Source: Planctomycetia bacterium | Lineage (GTDB): Bacteria > Planctomycetota > Planctomycetia > Pirellulales > Thermoguttaceae | Direction of reading: 5' to 3' | NCBI GenBank assembly: GCA_030539295.1 | Contig: JAUNSJ010000004.1 | Coordinates: 1 to 64,000 of the forward strand | Length of the DNA stretch: 64,000 nucleotides | Shown here: in pieces, positions 7,706 to 17,491 of the stretch | Layout: each line of letters begins with the position of its first letter | How positions within the stretch are numbered: the first letter of the stretch is position 1 | Made by a program: the position numbers and the translations under genes | Notes under the pieces: generated by a model | The model's input: the letters and a program-made list of their open reading frames with translations, nothing else | Database searches by the model: none | Told to the model about the DNA's origin: nothing

Positions 7706-9754
7706 ATGAGAGAACAAGCGTCAGCGATACGACCACAAGACCGGGTTTTTCTCGGGCACCCGATTGGCTTATGGGTTTTGTTCACAACGGAGATGTGGGA
7801 ACGATTTTGCTATTACGGCATGCGTGCGTTTTTGGTTATGTACCTGTTCTTCTCGGTGAGCAGTTCGAATCCAGGCTTTGGCTGGTCGGAGAAAGAAGCG
7901 TACGAATTGTATGGCTGGTTTACGGGGCTGGTCTATCTTCTGCCTCTTTTTGGTGGCTATCTTGCTGACCGGTTTATCGGGCAACACAGGAGCGTGCTGT
8001 ATGGCGGTATTCTGATCGCTCTTGGTGAATTTGCCTTGTTTTTAACGGAGTTTTTCCGGACGCAAGGCGCTACGAGTGTAACGCTGTCGAGTTCGCCTGG
8101 CGCCTGGCTCATGTTTATGGGTGGGCTTACCCTGATTACGATTGGCACGGGATTTTTTAAGCCGTGTATTTCAGTTATGGTTGGGCAATTGTACAGCAAG
8201 AAGGACAAACGTCGCGACGTGGCCTTTACGATTTTTTATATGGGGATCAACGTAGGTGCCTTTTTTGCCCCGCTGGTGGCCGGAACGATCGCGGAGAAAA
8301 TCGGCTGGCACTGGGGATTTCTCACCGCGGCCATTGGCATGGTCTTCGGACTGATCACGTACTCACTGTTCCGTCCGAAATATCTTGGGCATATTGGCAT
8401 GCGTCTTACGGCACAGGAAGCGGAGTCCGAACTGACCGAAGAGGAGAAAATCGAGAAAGCGAATATGGACTTTGAGCGAACGCGAGCGTTGAATCGACGT
8501 GACATTGACCGTATCGGAGTCATTTTGGTTCTTTCGCTTTTTTGTGTTGCCTTTTGGTCCGTGTTTGAACAGGCGGGGTCTTCCTTGAGTACCTTTGCGA
8601 AAAAGGAGACGAATCGCACGGTGCCTCATGTTCTGGTCTCGAGTAAAGGTTCTGTATTTCTGGCCAACGAAGACGAAACGGACGCTCTTTTAAGTTTGGC
8701 GGCCACGCGACGCAATTTGGCGGCGGCGACCAAGGCGTTTGACGAACTGACCGAGGCGACGCGCGCGACGGAATCGACGAATACCCGCTACGCGCCGCGT
8801 CCTGGCCTGGTCGATACGGCTATTGCATATGACCAGGCGTCGCGCCGGGTTGAGGAAACGTTTGCCTTGGCGGAGTGGTCGTCGCGCAAGGCAGCCGAAT
8901 CACGTAAGAAGGCCGGGTTAAGCCCAAAAGATATTGTTATCCCATCACGCGATACCTTGTTGGCCGAGGGGACGCGCGAGCTTGACGAACTTGATGCCCG
9001 GGCCGAGAAGGAGATACAGGACCGCTATAGTAACTTGTTCGATACGAGTCACCTGACCAGTGACGAGGCCAAGGCAGAATTGCAAGCGCAGCGGGACGCC
9101 TTTAAGCGAGGTCTTATCAGCGATTTTGAACGTGTTGCACGCTCAGAATTCGATAAGGAACGAAAGGCGTCGGCCGACCCTGCTGATTCCGTCTACTCAT
9201 TTCCGGCCTCTTGGTATCAATCAGTCAATCCGTTGCTGATTGTATTTTTGGCTCCTTTGTTTGCCGGACTTTGGAGTTTTCTGGGTAAAAGAAATCTGGA
9301 ACCTTCGACACCGGTTAAGTTTGGCATTGGGTTGATTTTGCTTTCTATTGCGTTTATGTTTATGGTAGCCGGAGGTGCCCAGGCGGAGCGTACCGGAGGG
9401 AATGCCGCGGCGTACTGGCTCCTGTTTACCTATTTGTTCTGCACTTTGGGTGAGCTTTGTCTTTCCCCGGTTGGTCTGTCGATGGTTTCACGGCTGGCTC
9501 CCGTACGTTACGTATCCCTTCTTATGGGCGCCTGGTTCCTGTCGAGTTCCGTGGCCTGTTATTTGTCCGGGAAACTGGTGGCGCTGTTCGGAGCCGGCGG
9601 CAGTGACGGTGGAGGACGAATTTATTTCTGTTTCGGACCGGAATGCGGTTTGGCGGACTATTTTCTCCTAATGGCCCTTATGCCTATGTTGGCGGGGGTC
9701 ATTGTGTTTGCCATTTCGCCGATTTTAAGGCGTTTAATGCATGAAGAGTCCTGA
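7706..9754 (+). CDS. POT/PTR2 family proton-coupled oligopeptide transporter with large insert
   Basis: Major-facilitator-type importer of di- and tripeptides. The N-terminus carries the family signature EMWERFCYYGMRAFLVMY (about residues 29-46) for proton coupling, and further helices follow in normal order. Length of 682 aa exceeds the usual 450-520 because about 180 mostly hydrophilic, helical residues (about 305-490) sit between the helix around SVFEQAGSSLSTFA and the helix beginning QSVNPLLIVFLAPL. By family topology this loop faces the periplasm. Start ATG 7706 follows AAAGG-like sequence. It is probably co-transcribed with the peptidase upstream and with pyk 34 bases downstream. Confidence 0.88.
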   Translation: MREQASAIRPQDRVFLGHPIGLWVLFTTEMWERFCYYGMRAFLVMYLFFSVSSSNPGFGWSEKEAYELYGWFTGLVYLLPLFGGYLADRFIGQHRSVLYGGILIALGEFALFLTEFFRTQGATSVTLSSSPGAWLMFMGGLTLITIGTGFFKPCISVMVGQLYSKKDKRRDVAFTIFYMGINVGAFFAPLVAGTIAEKIGWHWGFLTAAIGMVFGLITYSLFRPKYLGHIGMRLTAQEAESELTEEEKIEKANMDFERTRALNRRDIDRIGVILVLSLFCVAFWSVFEQAGSSLSTFAKKETNRTVPHVLVSSKGSVFLANEDETDALLSLAATRRNLAAATKAFDELTEATRATESTNTRYAPRPGLVDTAIAYDQASRRVEETFALAEWSSRKAAESRKKAGLSPKDIVIPSRDTLLAEGTRELDELDARAEKEIQDRYSNLFDTSHLTSDEAKAELQAQRDAFKRGLISDFERVARSEFDKERKASADPADSVYSFPASWYQSVNPLLIVFLAPLFAGLWSFLGKRNLEPSTPVKFGIGLILLSIAFMFMVAGGAQAERTGGNAAAYWLLFTYLFCTLGELCLSPVGLSMVSRLAPVRYVSLLMGAWFLSSSVACYLSGKLVALFGAGGSDGGGRIYFCFGPECGLADYFLLMALMPMLAGVIVFAISPILRRLMHEES

Positions 9755-9788
9755 AAACAAGGTGTAAAGACGAATAGGGAGAAGCGTT

Positions 9789-11351
9789 ATGAAAGAAGAG
9801 GAAACGAGTGTATTTTGTCATTTTCCGCAGGTCAAGCCGAGCCGGACGAAGATTGTCGCAACGGTAGGCCCGGCGTCGGACAGTCCTGACATGTTGCGTT
9901 CTCTGGTTAAGGCGGGAGTTGATGTCTTTCGACTGAACTTCGCGCACGACGGACCGGAAGGGTGTCAGGGTCGTCTGGATGCGATACGCCAAACGAGCGA
10001 GGAACTGCGACAGCCGATTGCTGTCCTGGCTGACCTTGCGGGACCGAAGATGCGACTCGGCGTACTCCCGGAAAAGGAACGTTTCCTGCATACGGGTGAC
10101 GTTATCCGCTTCGTTCCGGGCGAGAAGACAGACCTGCCCGACGCGCTGACGACAACGTATGCGCCGCTCATTGAGGATCTGAGGCCGGGCGACCGCGTTC
10201 TGCTCGCCGATGGCACCGTCGCGCTGGAAGTGACCCGGGTCGACGCGGAAGGTGCCTGGTGCAACGTTGTTCAGGGCGGACGAATTCGGTCGCGTCAGGG
10301 AGTCAACTTGCCAGGCGTTCGCTTAAGTGTGGCGACGCTTCAGCCAAACGATAGAACCAATGCCATTTGGGCAACAGAAGTCGGACTTGACTTTCTCGGC
10401 TTGAGTTTCGTACGCACCGTGGAGGATATACGCGAACTGCGAGCCCTTTTGGCACACACTGCGGAGATGAAAGTCGGAGCCGATGTCTGGTCGCGTCTTT
10501 CCGAAGGAGAACGTCGAACTCACTATCCGGGTATTATTGCAAAAATTGAAAAGCCTGAAACGCTCGACTGTCTCGCCGAAATTATTGAGGAATCGGACGG
10601 CGTTATGGTGGCGCGGGGCGACTTGGGCGTTGAGGTCGACATAGCACGCATAGCCGTTGTGCAAAAAGAGATTATCGACGTTGCGCGACGCGCCAATAAA
10701 CCAGTTATCGTCGCCACACAAATGCTCGAGAGCATGACAGAGGAACTGCTGCCGACCCGCGCCGAGGCGACCGATGTTGCCAATGCTATACTTGATGGCG
10801 CTGATGCCTGTATGCTTTCGGGCGAGACTGCGGTTGGCAAGCACCCGGTCGAGGCCGTTGAAATGATGAATCGGATTGCGCGTGAAACGGAGAAGATACT
10901 CCGTTTGCGAACACCGGTCAATCCGCAGCCGTACGAACAGGCAGCTGTAACGAATATGGCGCGTAAATCAGTTCCGGAAGACGTGCGCGTTTCACTTGCC
11001 GTTTGTGATGTGGCCGGTCAGCTGGCCGATACGATAGCGGCATCTTTAATTTTTGTGGCGACAAAAACGGGTCGCACCGCGCTGAATCTTTCAAAAATGC
11101 GAAATTTCGTCATGACCGTCGGTACGAGTACAAACGAGGCTGTCTTGCGCCGCCTGTGCTTGTATTGGGGGGTGATTCCGATTGGCGGGGTGCCGGAAGA
11201 GCCACGCGCCATGGTTGAAACGATTGTTCGACTGGGTAAAGATGCGAAATTCCTGAAAGCGAACGACCGCGTTGTACTCGTGACCGGAATTGGGGCGCCC
11301 AATGCCGTGCGAAATGCCCTTTATGTTCATACCATTGAACAGGATTCGTAA
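9789..11351 (+). CDS. pyk: Pyruvate kinase
   Basis: Converts phosphoenolpyruvate and ADP to pyruvate and ATP in the cytoplasm. Recognisable elements are the N-terminal KIVATVGPASDSPDML, the inserted beta-barrel B domain, the catalytic lysine block IIAKIEKPETL, ARGDLGVEV, and the MLESM…PTRAEATDVANAILDGADACMLSGETAVGKHP stretch of the A domain, split here for brevity. Length of 520 aa is slightly above the bacterial norm; about 20 extra residues (HTAEMKVGADVWSRLSEGE) precede the catalytic lysine block. Start ATG 9789 has AGGGAGAAG before it. The gene stops 3 bases before the next ATG, so transcription with the Gld-like transporter is likely. Confidence 0.96.
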   Translation: MKEEETSVFCHFPQVKPSRTKIVATVGPASDSPDMLRSLVKAGVDVFRLNFAHDGPEGCQGRLDAIRQTSEELRQPIAVLADLAGPKMRLGVLPEKERFLHTGDVIRFVPGEKTDLPDALTTTYAPLIEDLRPGDRVLLADGTVALEVTRVDAEGAWCNVVQGGRIRSRQGVNLPGVRLSVATLQPNDRTNAIWATEVGLDFLGLSFVRTVEDIRELRALLAHTAEMKVGADVWSRLSEGERRTHYPGIIAKIEKPETLDCLAEIIEESDGVMVARGDLGVEVDIARIAVVQKEIIDVARRANKPVIVATQMLESMTEELLPTRAEATDVANAILDGADACMLSGETAVGKHPVEAVEMMNRIARETEKILRLRTPVNPQPYEQAAVTNMARKSVPEDVRVSLAVCDVAGQLADTIAASLIFVATKTGRTALNLSKMRNFVMTVGTSTNEAVLRRLCLYWGVIPIGGVPEEPRAMVETIVRLGKDAKFLKANDRVVLVTGIGAPNAVRNALYVHTIEQDS

Positions 11352-11354
11352 GTC

Positions 11355-12104
11355 ATGACCATGATTCTTGCCCGGGACCTCTCTAAATTTTATCATCGAT
11401 TCGCCGCGATACAAAATGTGTCATTTCAAATTGATCGCGGTGAAATCGTCTGCTTTCTCGGGCCTAACGGTGCGGGTAAGAGTACGACCATGAAAATTCT
11501 GACCGGGTTCCTGACCCCGACAACAGGCACAGCGCAAATAGCGGGTTTCGATATGAGCAGCGCGCGATACGAAGGGGCGCAGCGACTGGGATACCTTCCG
11601 GAAAATGGACCGCTCTATCCTGACATGACGCCGCGGGCCTTATTAACATTTTTTGGCGAAATGAGAAAAATGCACGCATTACAGCTTCGTCACGCGATAG
11701 ACCGAGTCACCGAGCTTTGCGATTTGAGCAAAGTTCTTGGCAAGCCGATTGGGCAGCTGAGTCGCGGGTACCGGCAGCGGGTCGGTATGGCCCAAGCCAT
11801 TTTACATGAGCCGGATGTTCTCATTCTGGACGAGCCGACCGCCGGCCTGGATCCGAACCAGATCCATCATGTGCGAGAGACCATTCGGCGGATCGGCCGT
11901 GAAAAGACCATACTTCTTTCGACGCACATACTACAGGAAGTGGAAGCGGTTGCCTCACGAGTTCTCTTCCTGAACGAAGGCCGCGTCGTCTTTGATGGTC
12001 CTCTTGCACAATTCGGCAGCTGTGCCGCGGATTTCGACCGGCATTTTCGTGAACTGACCACGGACGCTCTTCCCCCTGCCTCCAATAAGTCCATACACGG
12101 GTGA
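11355..12104 (+). CDS. GldA-like ABC transporter ATP-binding protein
   Basis: ATPase subunit of 249 aa with Walker A GPNGAGKST (about residues 37-45), signature LSRGYRQRV, Walker B VLILDEPTAGLDP and the switch histidine in LLSTHILQEVE. It belongs with the GldF-GldG fusion directly downstream (13-base gap). In Bacteroidetes GldA/F/G are tied to gliding; in planctomycetes related sets occur without known gliding, so the transported substrate is unknown. Start ATG 11355 lies 3 bases after the pyk stop; ATG 11361 is an alternative. Confidence 0.9.
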   Translation: MTMILARDLSKFYHRFAAIQNVSFQIDRGEIVCFLGPNGAGKSTTMKILTGFLTPTTGTAQIAGFDMSSARYEGAQRLGYLPENGPLYPDMTPRALLTFFGEMRKMHALQLRHAIDRVTELCDLSKVLGKPIGQLSRGYRQRVGMAQAILHEPDVLILDEPTAGLDPNQIHHVRETIRRIGREKTILLSTHILQEVEAVASRVLFLNEGRVVFDGPLAQFGSCAADFDRHFRELTTDALPPASNKSIHG

Positions 12105-12117
12105 TTAAGGAAACCAA

Positions 12118-14790
12118 ATGCCCCTATTTAAAAGAAATTTTACAGCCTATTTTCTGAACCCGACAGGCTACGTTTTCATTTGTGTTTTTGTCCTGTTGTG
12201 TTCTATTGCCGCGTTTTTACCCGATGAATTTATCAGTTCCAATCTTGCGAATCTGGCGCAACTGAATCGCTGGTTCCCGCTGATTATGCTTGTTTTCATT
12301 CCGGCGGTAACAATGGGAATGTGGGCCGAGGAGCGTCGGTTCGGCACAGAGGAGCTGCTCACCACATTACCCGTCGCGCCATTGACCATCGTTTGCGGTA
12401 AGTATCTGGCCGCGGTTGGTATCTATTCCGTTGCCTTGTTGGTTTCTTTAATTTCGAATTATTTTATTTTGAATTTTCTCGGCAATCCGGACACAGGGCT
12501 TTTTTTGGCCACAGGGATCGGCTACTGGCTTATTGGACTTGCCATGATTGCTATTGGCATGACCATGTCGTTTATGACCTCACAACTTACGATTGCCTAT
12601 ATACTGGGCGGGCTGGCCAATATTCCGCTCGTAGCGCTCGTCTGGGCGGAGGACCTGCCCGTCCCGGCGCAGCTGTCGCGATTCTTAACCGCTTGCAGTC
12701 TTAACCATTTCTTTGAACCGTTTGGTCGCGGAATCCTGTCGCTATCGGGATTCGTTTATTTCCTGTCAATTGCCGGCGTTATGCTCTGGATTTGTACAAT
12801 GATACTGTCCAGCCGCTACTGGCCGCAGTCGCGGCGTCGCGCTCGCACAGGGCACACCCTTTTTCAGACGTTCGCGCTCGTTCTTGCCGCTGCTGCCCTG
12901 ACCGGGATGACACGCGCTCATGATATCCGTTTTGACCTGACAGAAGAGCAACTTGGTTCGCTTTCACCGGAGTCCATGACGCTCGTTCGAGACATAAAAA
13001 GTGAATTTCCCATTGTTATGGAAGCGTGGCTTTCGCCGGAAGTACCGCAGCATTATGTGCAGACACGACTGGATATCATATCGGTTTTAAACGAAATCAG
13101 CAACAGGTCAGGAACAAAAGTCTTTACGGAGATTCATGAACTTCAGCCGAACACAGATGCTGCCTGGCGCCTTGAGCGGCAGTACGACATAAAGCCGCAG
13201 AAGGTCATTTTCGATTCGCGTGGGCGCATGCGGGAAGAGTCGATTTATTTGGCTGTTGTTTTCCGATGTGGTCCGAAGACGGTGGTACTGCCCTTCATCA
13301 ATCGCGGCCTGTCGGTGGAATATGAGCTGGTCAGTGCGTTTCGAAACATGGGCGAGCGTGAGCGCAAAACGCTTGGTATTTTCAGAACCAGTGCCGCACT
13401 ATTGGGTCGGGTCGACGAGCAGGGTCACGAAGTTCGCCGTCGCTGGCCAATTGTTGATGAACTGCGTAAAGATTATCATCTTGTTGACCTGGACCCGTCA
13501 CAGCCGATCGAAGAGAACGCGTGCGATGTTCTGCTGGTTGTGCAGCCGTCGTCGCTCATTGCGTCGGAAATGGCAGTTCTCGCCGACGCAATTCGGCGCG
13601 GTATACCCACGGTAATTTTCGAAGACCCCTATCCCATCTTTGCCGAATTTATCGCCGGCGGGACGAATATTCCGCCGGGCATGATTCGCACGTCAGACGG
13701 AATACGTCCCAAGGCCGATCTGGGCGTTCTCTTTGCACTGCTGGGTATTTCCATGGACACGGGGCAAGTCCTTTGGAATAATTATAATCCCTATCCGAAG
13801 CTGGCCGGACTCTCGGAGGAATTTCTTTTTGTGGATGCTCGCCCCATGGTATTTGACAATAAAGACAAGCAGGACGAGTCGTCGTCAAAGCAGCCTTTTG
13901 ATCCGAATACGCCTGCGGTTTCTCATCTGGAACATCTCCTTTTCCCGTTTGCCGGTTATCTCAATGCTGACCCTCGCGGCGAATCGCAAGTCACGCCTCT
14001 GATACGTTCCGAAGCATTAGGGACGGCCCTGGTCAAGGACATTGTCCCGTCCGGAATACGAAGTGCCTCGCGTACGCGGACCGACCGGAAAAACCTCTAT
14101 ACAATTGCCGCAAAAATCAGCGGACTTGTGCCTGAAGCGTTTCGCTCGCCGAAGCAGACGGGTCTTCCTCCCGCTATGAACGTTTGGTTTGTGGCTGACG
14201 TCGATACGTTAACGCCGGGTTTCTTCCGACTTCGCGAAATGGGTACCGACTTGCGCTCGGGCGTTATTTTTGATTTCGATAATGTTACCTTTGCCATGAA
14301 TCTTATTGATGACGCGGCGGGTCAGCCGGAGCTTATTCCGATACGCTCACGCCGTCCTCGCCACCGTACGCTCACCCGTCTTGAAGAGGCAACGCGAGCC
14401 ATACGCGAACGTACCGCAGGCGACCAGATTGCCTATACAAAAGAATTTGAAAATTACCGACGGCGTGAAGAAGACGCTCTTGCTCGCAAGGCAGGCGAAC
14501 TCATGCAATCGCAGTCCGGAACCACAACGACTCTGTCGGAAGAAGATTCAAAAGAATTGCAAACGGCAATTGTCGCCATGCGTCAGCGTCTGACCAAGAC
14601 GTTCGAAGAGCAGCAAATGCTTTACGACCGGAAAGTGGAGCAATCGCAGCGGGAAGTCGATCGCTATGTGCGGCATATACAAGGGCGCTATAAGTTGTAT
14701 GTGGTTCTTCTGCCACCCATTTTCCCACTGATTATCGGTCTGTTCGTCTGGCGTCATCGACGTAAGGAACAGCGAAAAATTATGCGATAA
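12118..14790 (+). CDS. GldF-GldG fusion: ABC-2 permease joined to GldG-type auxiliary domain
   Basis: An 890-aa inner-membrane protein. Residues about 10-235 give six membrane helices of an ABC-2 permease with the GldF-type phrase WAEERRFGTEELLTTLP (about 63-79). A seventh helix near 245-262 leads into a long soluble GldG-like region (HDIRFDLTEEQLGSLSPES onward, about 268-855), which ends in a charged helical stretch and a last membrane helix (about 861-880) with a basic tail. In other bacteria GldF and GldG are separate proteins; here they are one reading frame with no sign of a frameshift. AAGGA precedes ATG 12118. It works with the ATPase upstream. Confidence 0.88.
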   Translation: MPLFKRNFTAYFLNPTGYVFICVFVLLCSIAAFLPDEFISSNLANLAQLNRWFPLIMLVFIPAVTMGMWAEERRFGTEELLTTLPVAPLTIVCGKYLAAVGIYSVALLVSLISNYFILNFLGNPDTGLFLATGIGYWLIGLAMIAIGMTMSFMTSQLTIAYILGGLANIPLVALVWAEDLPVPAQLSRFLTACSLNHFFEPFGRGILSLSGFVYFLSIAGVMLWICTMILSSRYWPQSRRRARTGHTLFQTFALVLAAAALTGMTRAHDIRFDLTEEQLGSLSPESMTLVRDIKSEFPIVMEAWLSPEVPQHYVQTRLDIISVLNEISNRSGTKVFTEIHELQPNTDAAWRLERQYDIKPQKVIFDSRGRMREESIYLAVVFRCGPKTVVLPFINRGLSVEYELVSAFRNMGERERKTLGIFRTSAALLGRVDEQGHEVRRRWPIVDELRKDYHLVDLDPSQPIEENACDVLLVVQPSSLIASEMAVLADAIRRGIPTVIFEDPYPIFAEFIAGGTNIPPGMIRTSDGIRPKADLGVLFALLGISMDTGQVLWNNYNPYPKLAGLSEEFLFVDARPMVFDNKDKQDESSSKQPFDPNTPAVSHLEHLLFPFAGYLNADPRGESQVTPLIRSEALGTALVKDIVPSGIRSASRTRTDRKNLYTIAAKISGLVPEAFRSPKQTGLPPAMNVWFVADVDTLTPGFFRLREMGTDLRSGVIFDFDNVTFAMNLIDDAAGQPELIPIRSRRPRHRTLTRLEEATRAIRERTAGDQIAYTKEFENYRRREEDALARKAGELMQSQSGTTTTLSEEDSKELQTAIVAMRQRLTKTFEEQQMLYDRKVEQSQREVDRYVRHIQGRYKLYVVLLPPIFPLIIGLFVWRHRRKEQRKIMR

Positions 14791-14826
14791 AAAATTGTGT
14801 ATCCAAGACAATGCAAGGAGAGCGTT

Positions 14827-16296
14827 ATGTACGAAGAAAATTATTTTGAATCGGAGAGTCTTAGCCAGGATGCCGTTCACGGCTATATCTCGTTCTCCTC
14901 GCCGACTGTATCCTTACCGGATGAAAGTTCGTCGGAGCGCGAACTGATTGATTCCCCCTGGGTTCAGCGATTGCGTCAGATACATCAATTGCAAACGGCG
15001 TGGCTCGTTTATCCGACCGCCGAGCATTCGCGCTTTCAGCATGTTCTCGGCACGATGCACCTGGCCAGTCGTGTCTGGCATGAACTTCGTGACAGTTTCT
15101 ACAAAGTTTTTCAAGATGACCCGGATTTACTCGAAGGCGAATCGCTCCCGTCCCCCGCGTTTATCGAGTCGCTGCTGCGCGTCGCCGGCCTGCTTCATGA
15201 CGTGGGTCACGGGCCGTTCGGACATTTTTTCGACCGCCATTTTTTATCACAGTATAAGACGCCTGGCGGTCACATTTTAACGCATGAAACACTCGGTGGC
15301 GAGATTATTCGGCGCGAACTCGCTCCGCTCATTCGTGGTATCCGCCGCAATCCGAACGGAGTTTTTAACGCCGGTGAGCAGCTGGACCCTGACCTGGTTG
15401 CTTTCCTCATTATTCGTCCGCGGGAAAACGATACGCTCGCCGGCAGAACCCCCCCATTATGGCTGAACCTGTTGCGTGGGCTTTTTTCCGGACTTTATAC
15501 AATAGATAATATGGACTTCGTACTGCGCGATTCCTATATGGCCGGGTTTGGTTCCGAGGCCTTCGATTTTCAGCGTCTGCTCCATTATTCCTTTTTCACG
15601 AAACATGGGCTTACTTTGCACCGCAAAGGGCTGGCCTCACTCATACATTTCCTCAATGCTCGCGAAGAATTGTTTCATTCCCTGTATTTCCACCGGAAAG
15701 TTCGCGCGGCCGACTTGGCTCTTTCCGACCTCTTTCAAAATTCAGCCGAGCTACTCTACCCGTGGGGCAGTCCCTGCGACTCTCTGGACCGCTATTTGCA
15801 TTTTACTGAATGGTCACTCCTGACCGATGTAGACCACTGGCACGAATCCCAAGAGGAGAAGAAGCGGAGTTACGCCGTGCCTTGGCGGGCGTTTTTACAA
15901 CGTAAATTTCCTTGGCACCTGCTCGCGGAAAAGTCGCTCGTCTTTCAGCCGGGCGACCGTACTTCCGGAACAATCTTTGCCAATGAGTCCCTCTTTGCGG
16001 CTGCGCTACGGGACCAACTACCGCCCGAAATCCACGATGCGCACCTCGCCTTTGACCTGGCTCGAACGTACCATCGTCCGGGCAGTACGGCCGGCTCCGC
16101 GCAACAGAACTTCCTCTACGACCCGTCGACCAATAAGATTTCACGTCTGGAGTCGGAAGACTCCTATCGGGCCATGCCGAAAAGCTCGTGCCTGTGCCGC
16201 GTTTACGGTACGGACCCGAATTTACAGCAGGCGATCGCGCGTGCGCTGGGAAAGCTGACCGAGCCGGATTCCAGTGACGACCTTACCAATATGTGA
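14827..16296 (+). CDS. HD-domain phosphohydrolase (dNTPase/SAMHD1-like)
   Basis: Metal-dependent phosphohydrolase of 489 aa. The HD domain shows RF-QH (His72), LLHDVGHGPFGHFFD (His124, Asp125) and the later THETLG histidine, the pattern of the dNTP triphosphohydrolase/SAMHD1 group. The next region (NMDFVLRDSYMAGFGSEAFD) is also typical of that group. Start ATG 14827 has AAGGAG upstream (14814-14819); an in-frame GTG at 14797 is less likely. The substrate may be dNTPs, but close relatives have other or unknown substrates. It is last in a row of five same-strand genes. Confidence 0.85.
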   Translation: MYEENYFESESLSQDAVHGYISFSSPTVSLPDESSSERELIDSPWVQRLRQIHQLQTAWLVYPTAEHSRFQHVLGTMHLASRVWHELRDSFYKVFQDDPDLLEGESLPSPAFIESLLRVAGLLHDVGHGPFGHFFDRHFLSQYKTPGGHILTHETLGGEIIRRELAPLIRGIRRNPNGVFNAGEQLDPDLVAFLIIRPRENDTLAGRTPPLWLNLLRGLFSGLYTIDNMDFVLRDSYMAGFGSEAFDFQRLLHYSFFTKHGLTLHRKGLASLIHFLNAREELFHSLYFHRKVRAADLALSDLFQNSAELLYPWGSPCDSLDRYLHFTEWSLLTDVDHWHESQEEKKRSYAVPWRAFLQRKFPWHLLAEKSLVFQPGDRTSGTIFANESLFAAALRDQLPPEIHDAHLAFDLARTYHRPGSTAGSAQQNFLYDPSTNKISRLESEDSYRAMPKSSCLCRVYGTDPNLQQAIARALGKLTEPDSSDDLTNM

Positions 16297-16315
16297 CAGT
16301 GTGCACTTGTGTGGA

Positions 16316-17491
16316 TTACGGATCCTCACGAAAGAAGGACGTGGCGTTTTCCGGCCTTATATCGGTCAGAGTTCCTTTATAGTGCCGCAGAGAGATGGGT
16401 TGCCACGGATGCTTTGCAATTTCCTGTTCGTTGAGTTCTATGCCAAGACCCGGCCGACTCGGAATGGTCATGCAGCCATTATGCAAGCGGACTTCCTCGT
16501 CGCACACCTCGCGGCGCCAGGGAACGTCGGTTGCCATGGTTTCAAGCAGATAAAAATTCGGGAGGGACGCGGCCAGCTGAAGTGTTGCCGCGTTGGCAAC
16601 CGGACCACTCGGATTGTGCGGGCAAATCGGCACATGATACGTTTCGGCCAGTGCCGCAATGCGGCGCAGTTCTGACAGCCCGCCCGCGTGAGAGACATCA
16701 GGCTGAATATAATCCGCGGCTCCGGCCTCCAGAAGAGTTCGAAAGGCATTCATACCAAAAAGCCGTTCGCCAAACGCAACGGGCACATTTATCTCGCGAC
16801 GCAGTCGGGCAAGCGATTCGATCGAATCGGGAATAATCGGTTCCTCAAACCAGAGCACGTCATATTCTTCCAGCCCCCGGGCAATATGCGCCGCGGTGGG
16901 CAGGTCGAAGCGACCATGCCCTTCAATCATAACGCCGGCCCGGTCGCCGACGGCACGGCTGACTTCACGAACGCACGCCATGGCCTGGGTATAGGCGTTC
17001 CGGTCGAGGGATCGCCAGGCCGATCCGAACGGGTCCCATTTGAGCGCATGAAAACCACGTTCAACCGCAGCGCTGGCCTTTTCGCCAAACTGCTCCGGAG
17101 TCCGGGCCGAGGCAAACCACGCATTGGCATAACAGGGAACTTCCTCTCGCACCTTACCGCCAAAGAGCTGCCAGACCGGAACCCCAAGTTCCTTGCCAAG
17201 AATATCCCAAAGCGCCATATCGACCGCCGACAGGGCACTCATCAGGACCGGCCCACCTCGCCAGTAGGCGTCGCGATACGCGTCTTGCCATATGGCTTCT
17301 ATTTGTAACGGATTGCGACCGATTAGTTCTCGCTCCAGATCGCGGCATGCCCCCACGGTCGCCTCTTCTTTGTATTCTAACGTGGCTTCGCCGACTCCCC
17401 AGAGGCCGTCGACATCGGTCATAACTTTCACAAAAAGCCAGTTCGTGCGCCATGCGTGGCACAACAACGTTCGTATCGCTGTAATTTTCAT
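16316..17491 (-). CDS. Enolase-superfamily acid-sugar dehydratase (galactonate-dehydratase-like)
   Basis: Mandelate-racemase/muconate-lactonizing subgroup, 391 aa. The barrel residues match the DgoD arrangement: Glu190-x-His192 (IEGHGR), Glu217 (WFEEP), Glu242 (FGERLFG), His292 (CPHNPSG) and a late LLE. These would bind Mg2+ and dehydrate an aldonic acid to its 2-keto-3-deoxy form. The first metal ligand is Glu rather than the Asp common in this group. Its start overlaps the MFS stop by ATGA, so the two are translationally coupled. Exact substrate unresolved. Confidence 0.85.
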   Translation of the reverse strand: MKITAIRTLLCHAWRTNWLFVKVMTDVDGLWGVGEATLEYKEEATVGACRDLERELIGRNPLQIEAIWQDAYRDAYWRGGPVLMSALSAVDMALWDILGKELGVPVWQLFGGKVREEVPCYANAWFASARTPEQFGEKASAAVERGFHALKWDPFGSAWRSLDRNAYTQAMACVREVSRAVGDRAGVMIEGHGRFDLPTAAHIARGLEEYDVLWFEEPIIPDSIESLARLRREINVPVAFGERLFGMNAFRTLLEAGAADYIQPDVSHAGGLSELRRIAALAETYHVPICPHNPSGPVANAATLQLAASLPNFYLLETMATDVPWRREVCDEEVRLHNGCMTIPSRPGLGIELNEQEIAKHPWQPISLRHYKGTLTDIRPENATSFFREDP

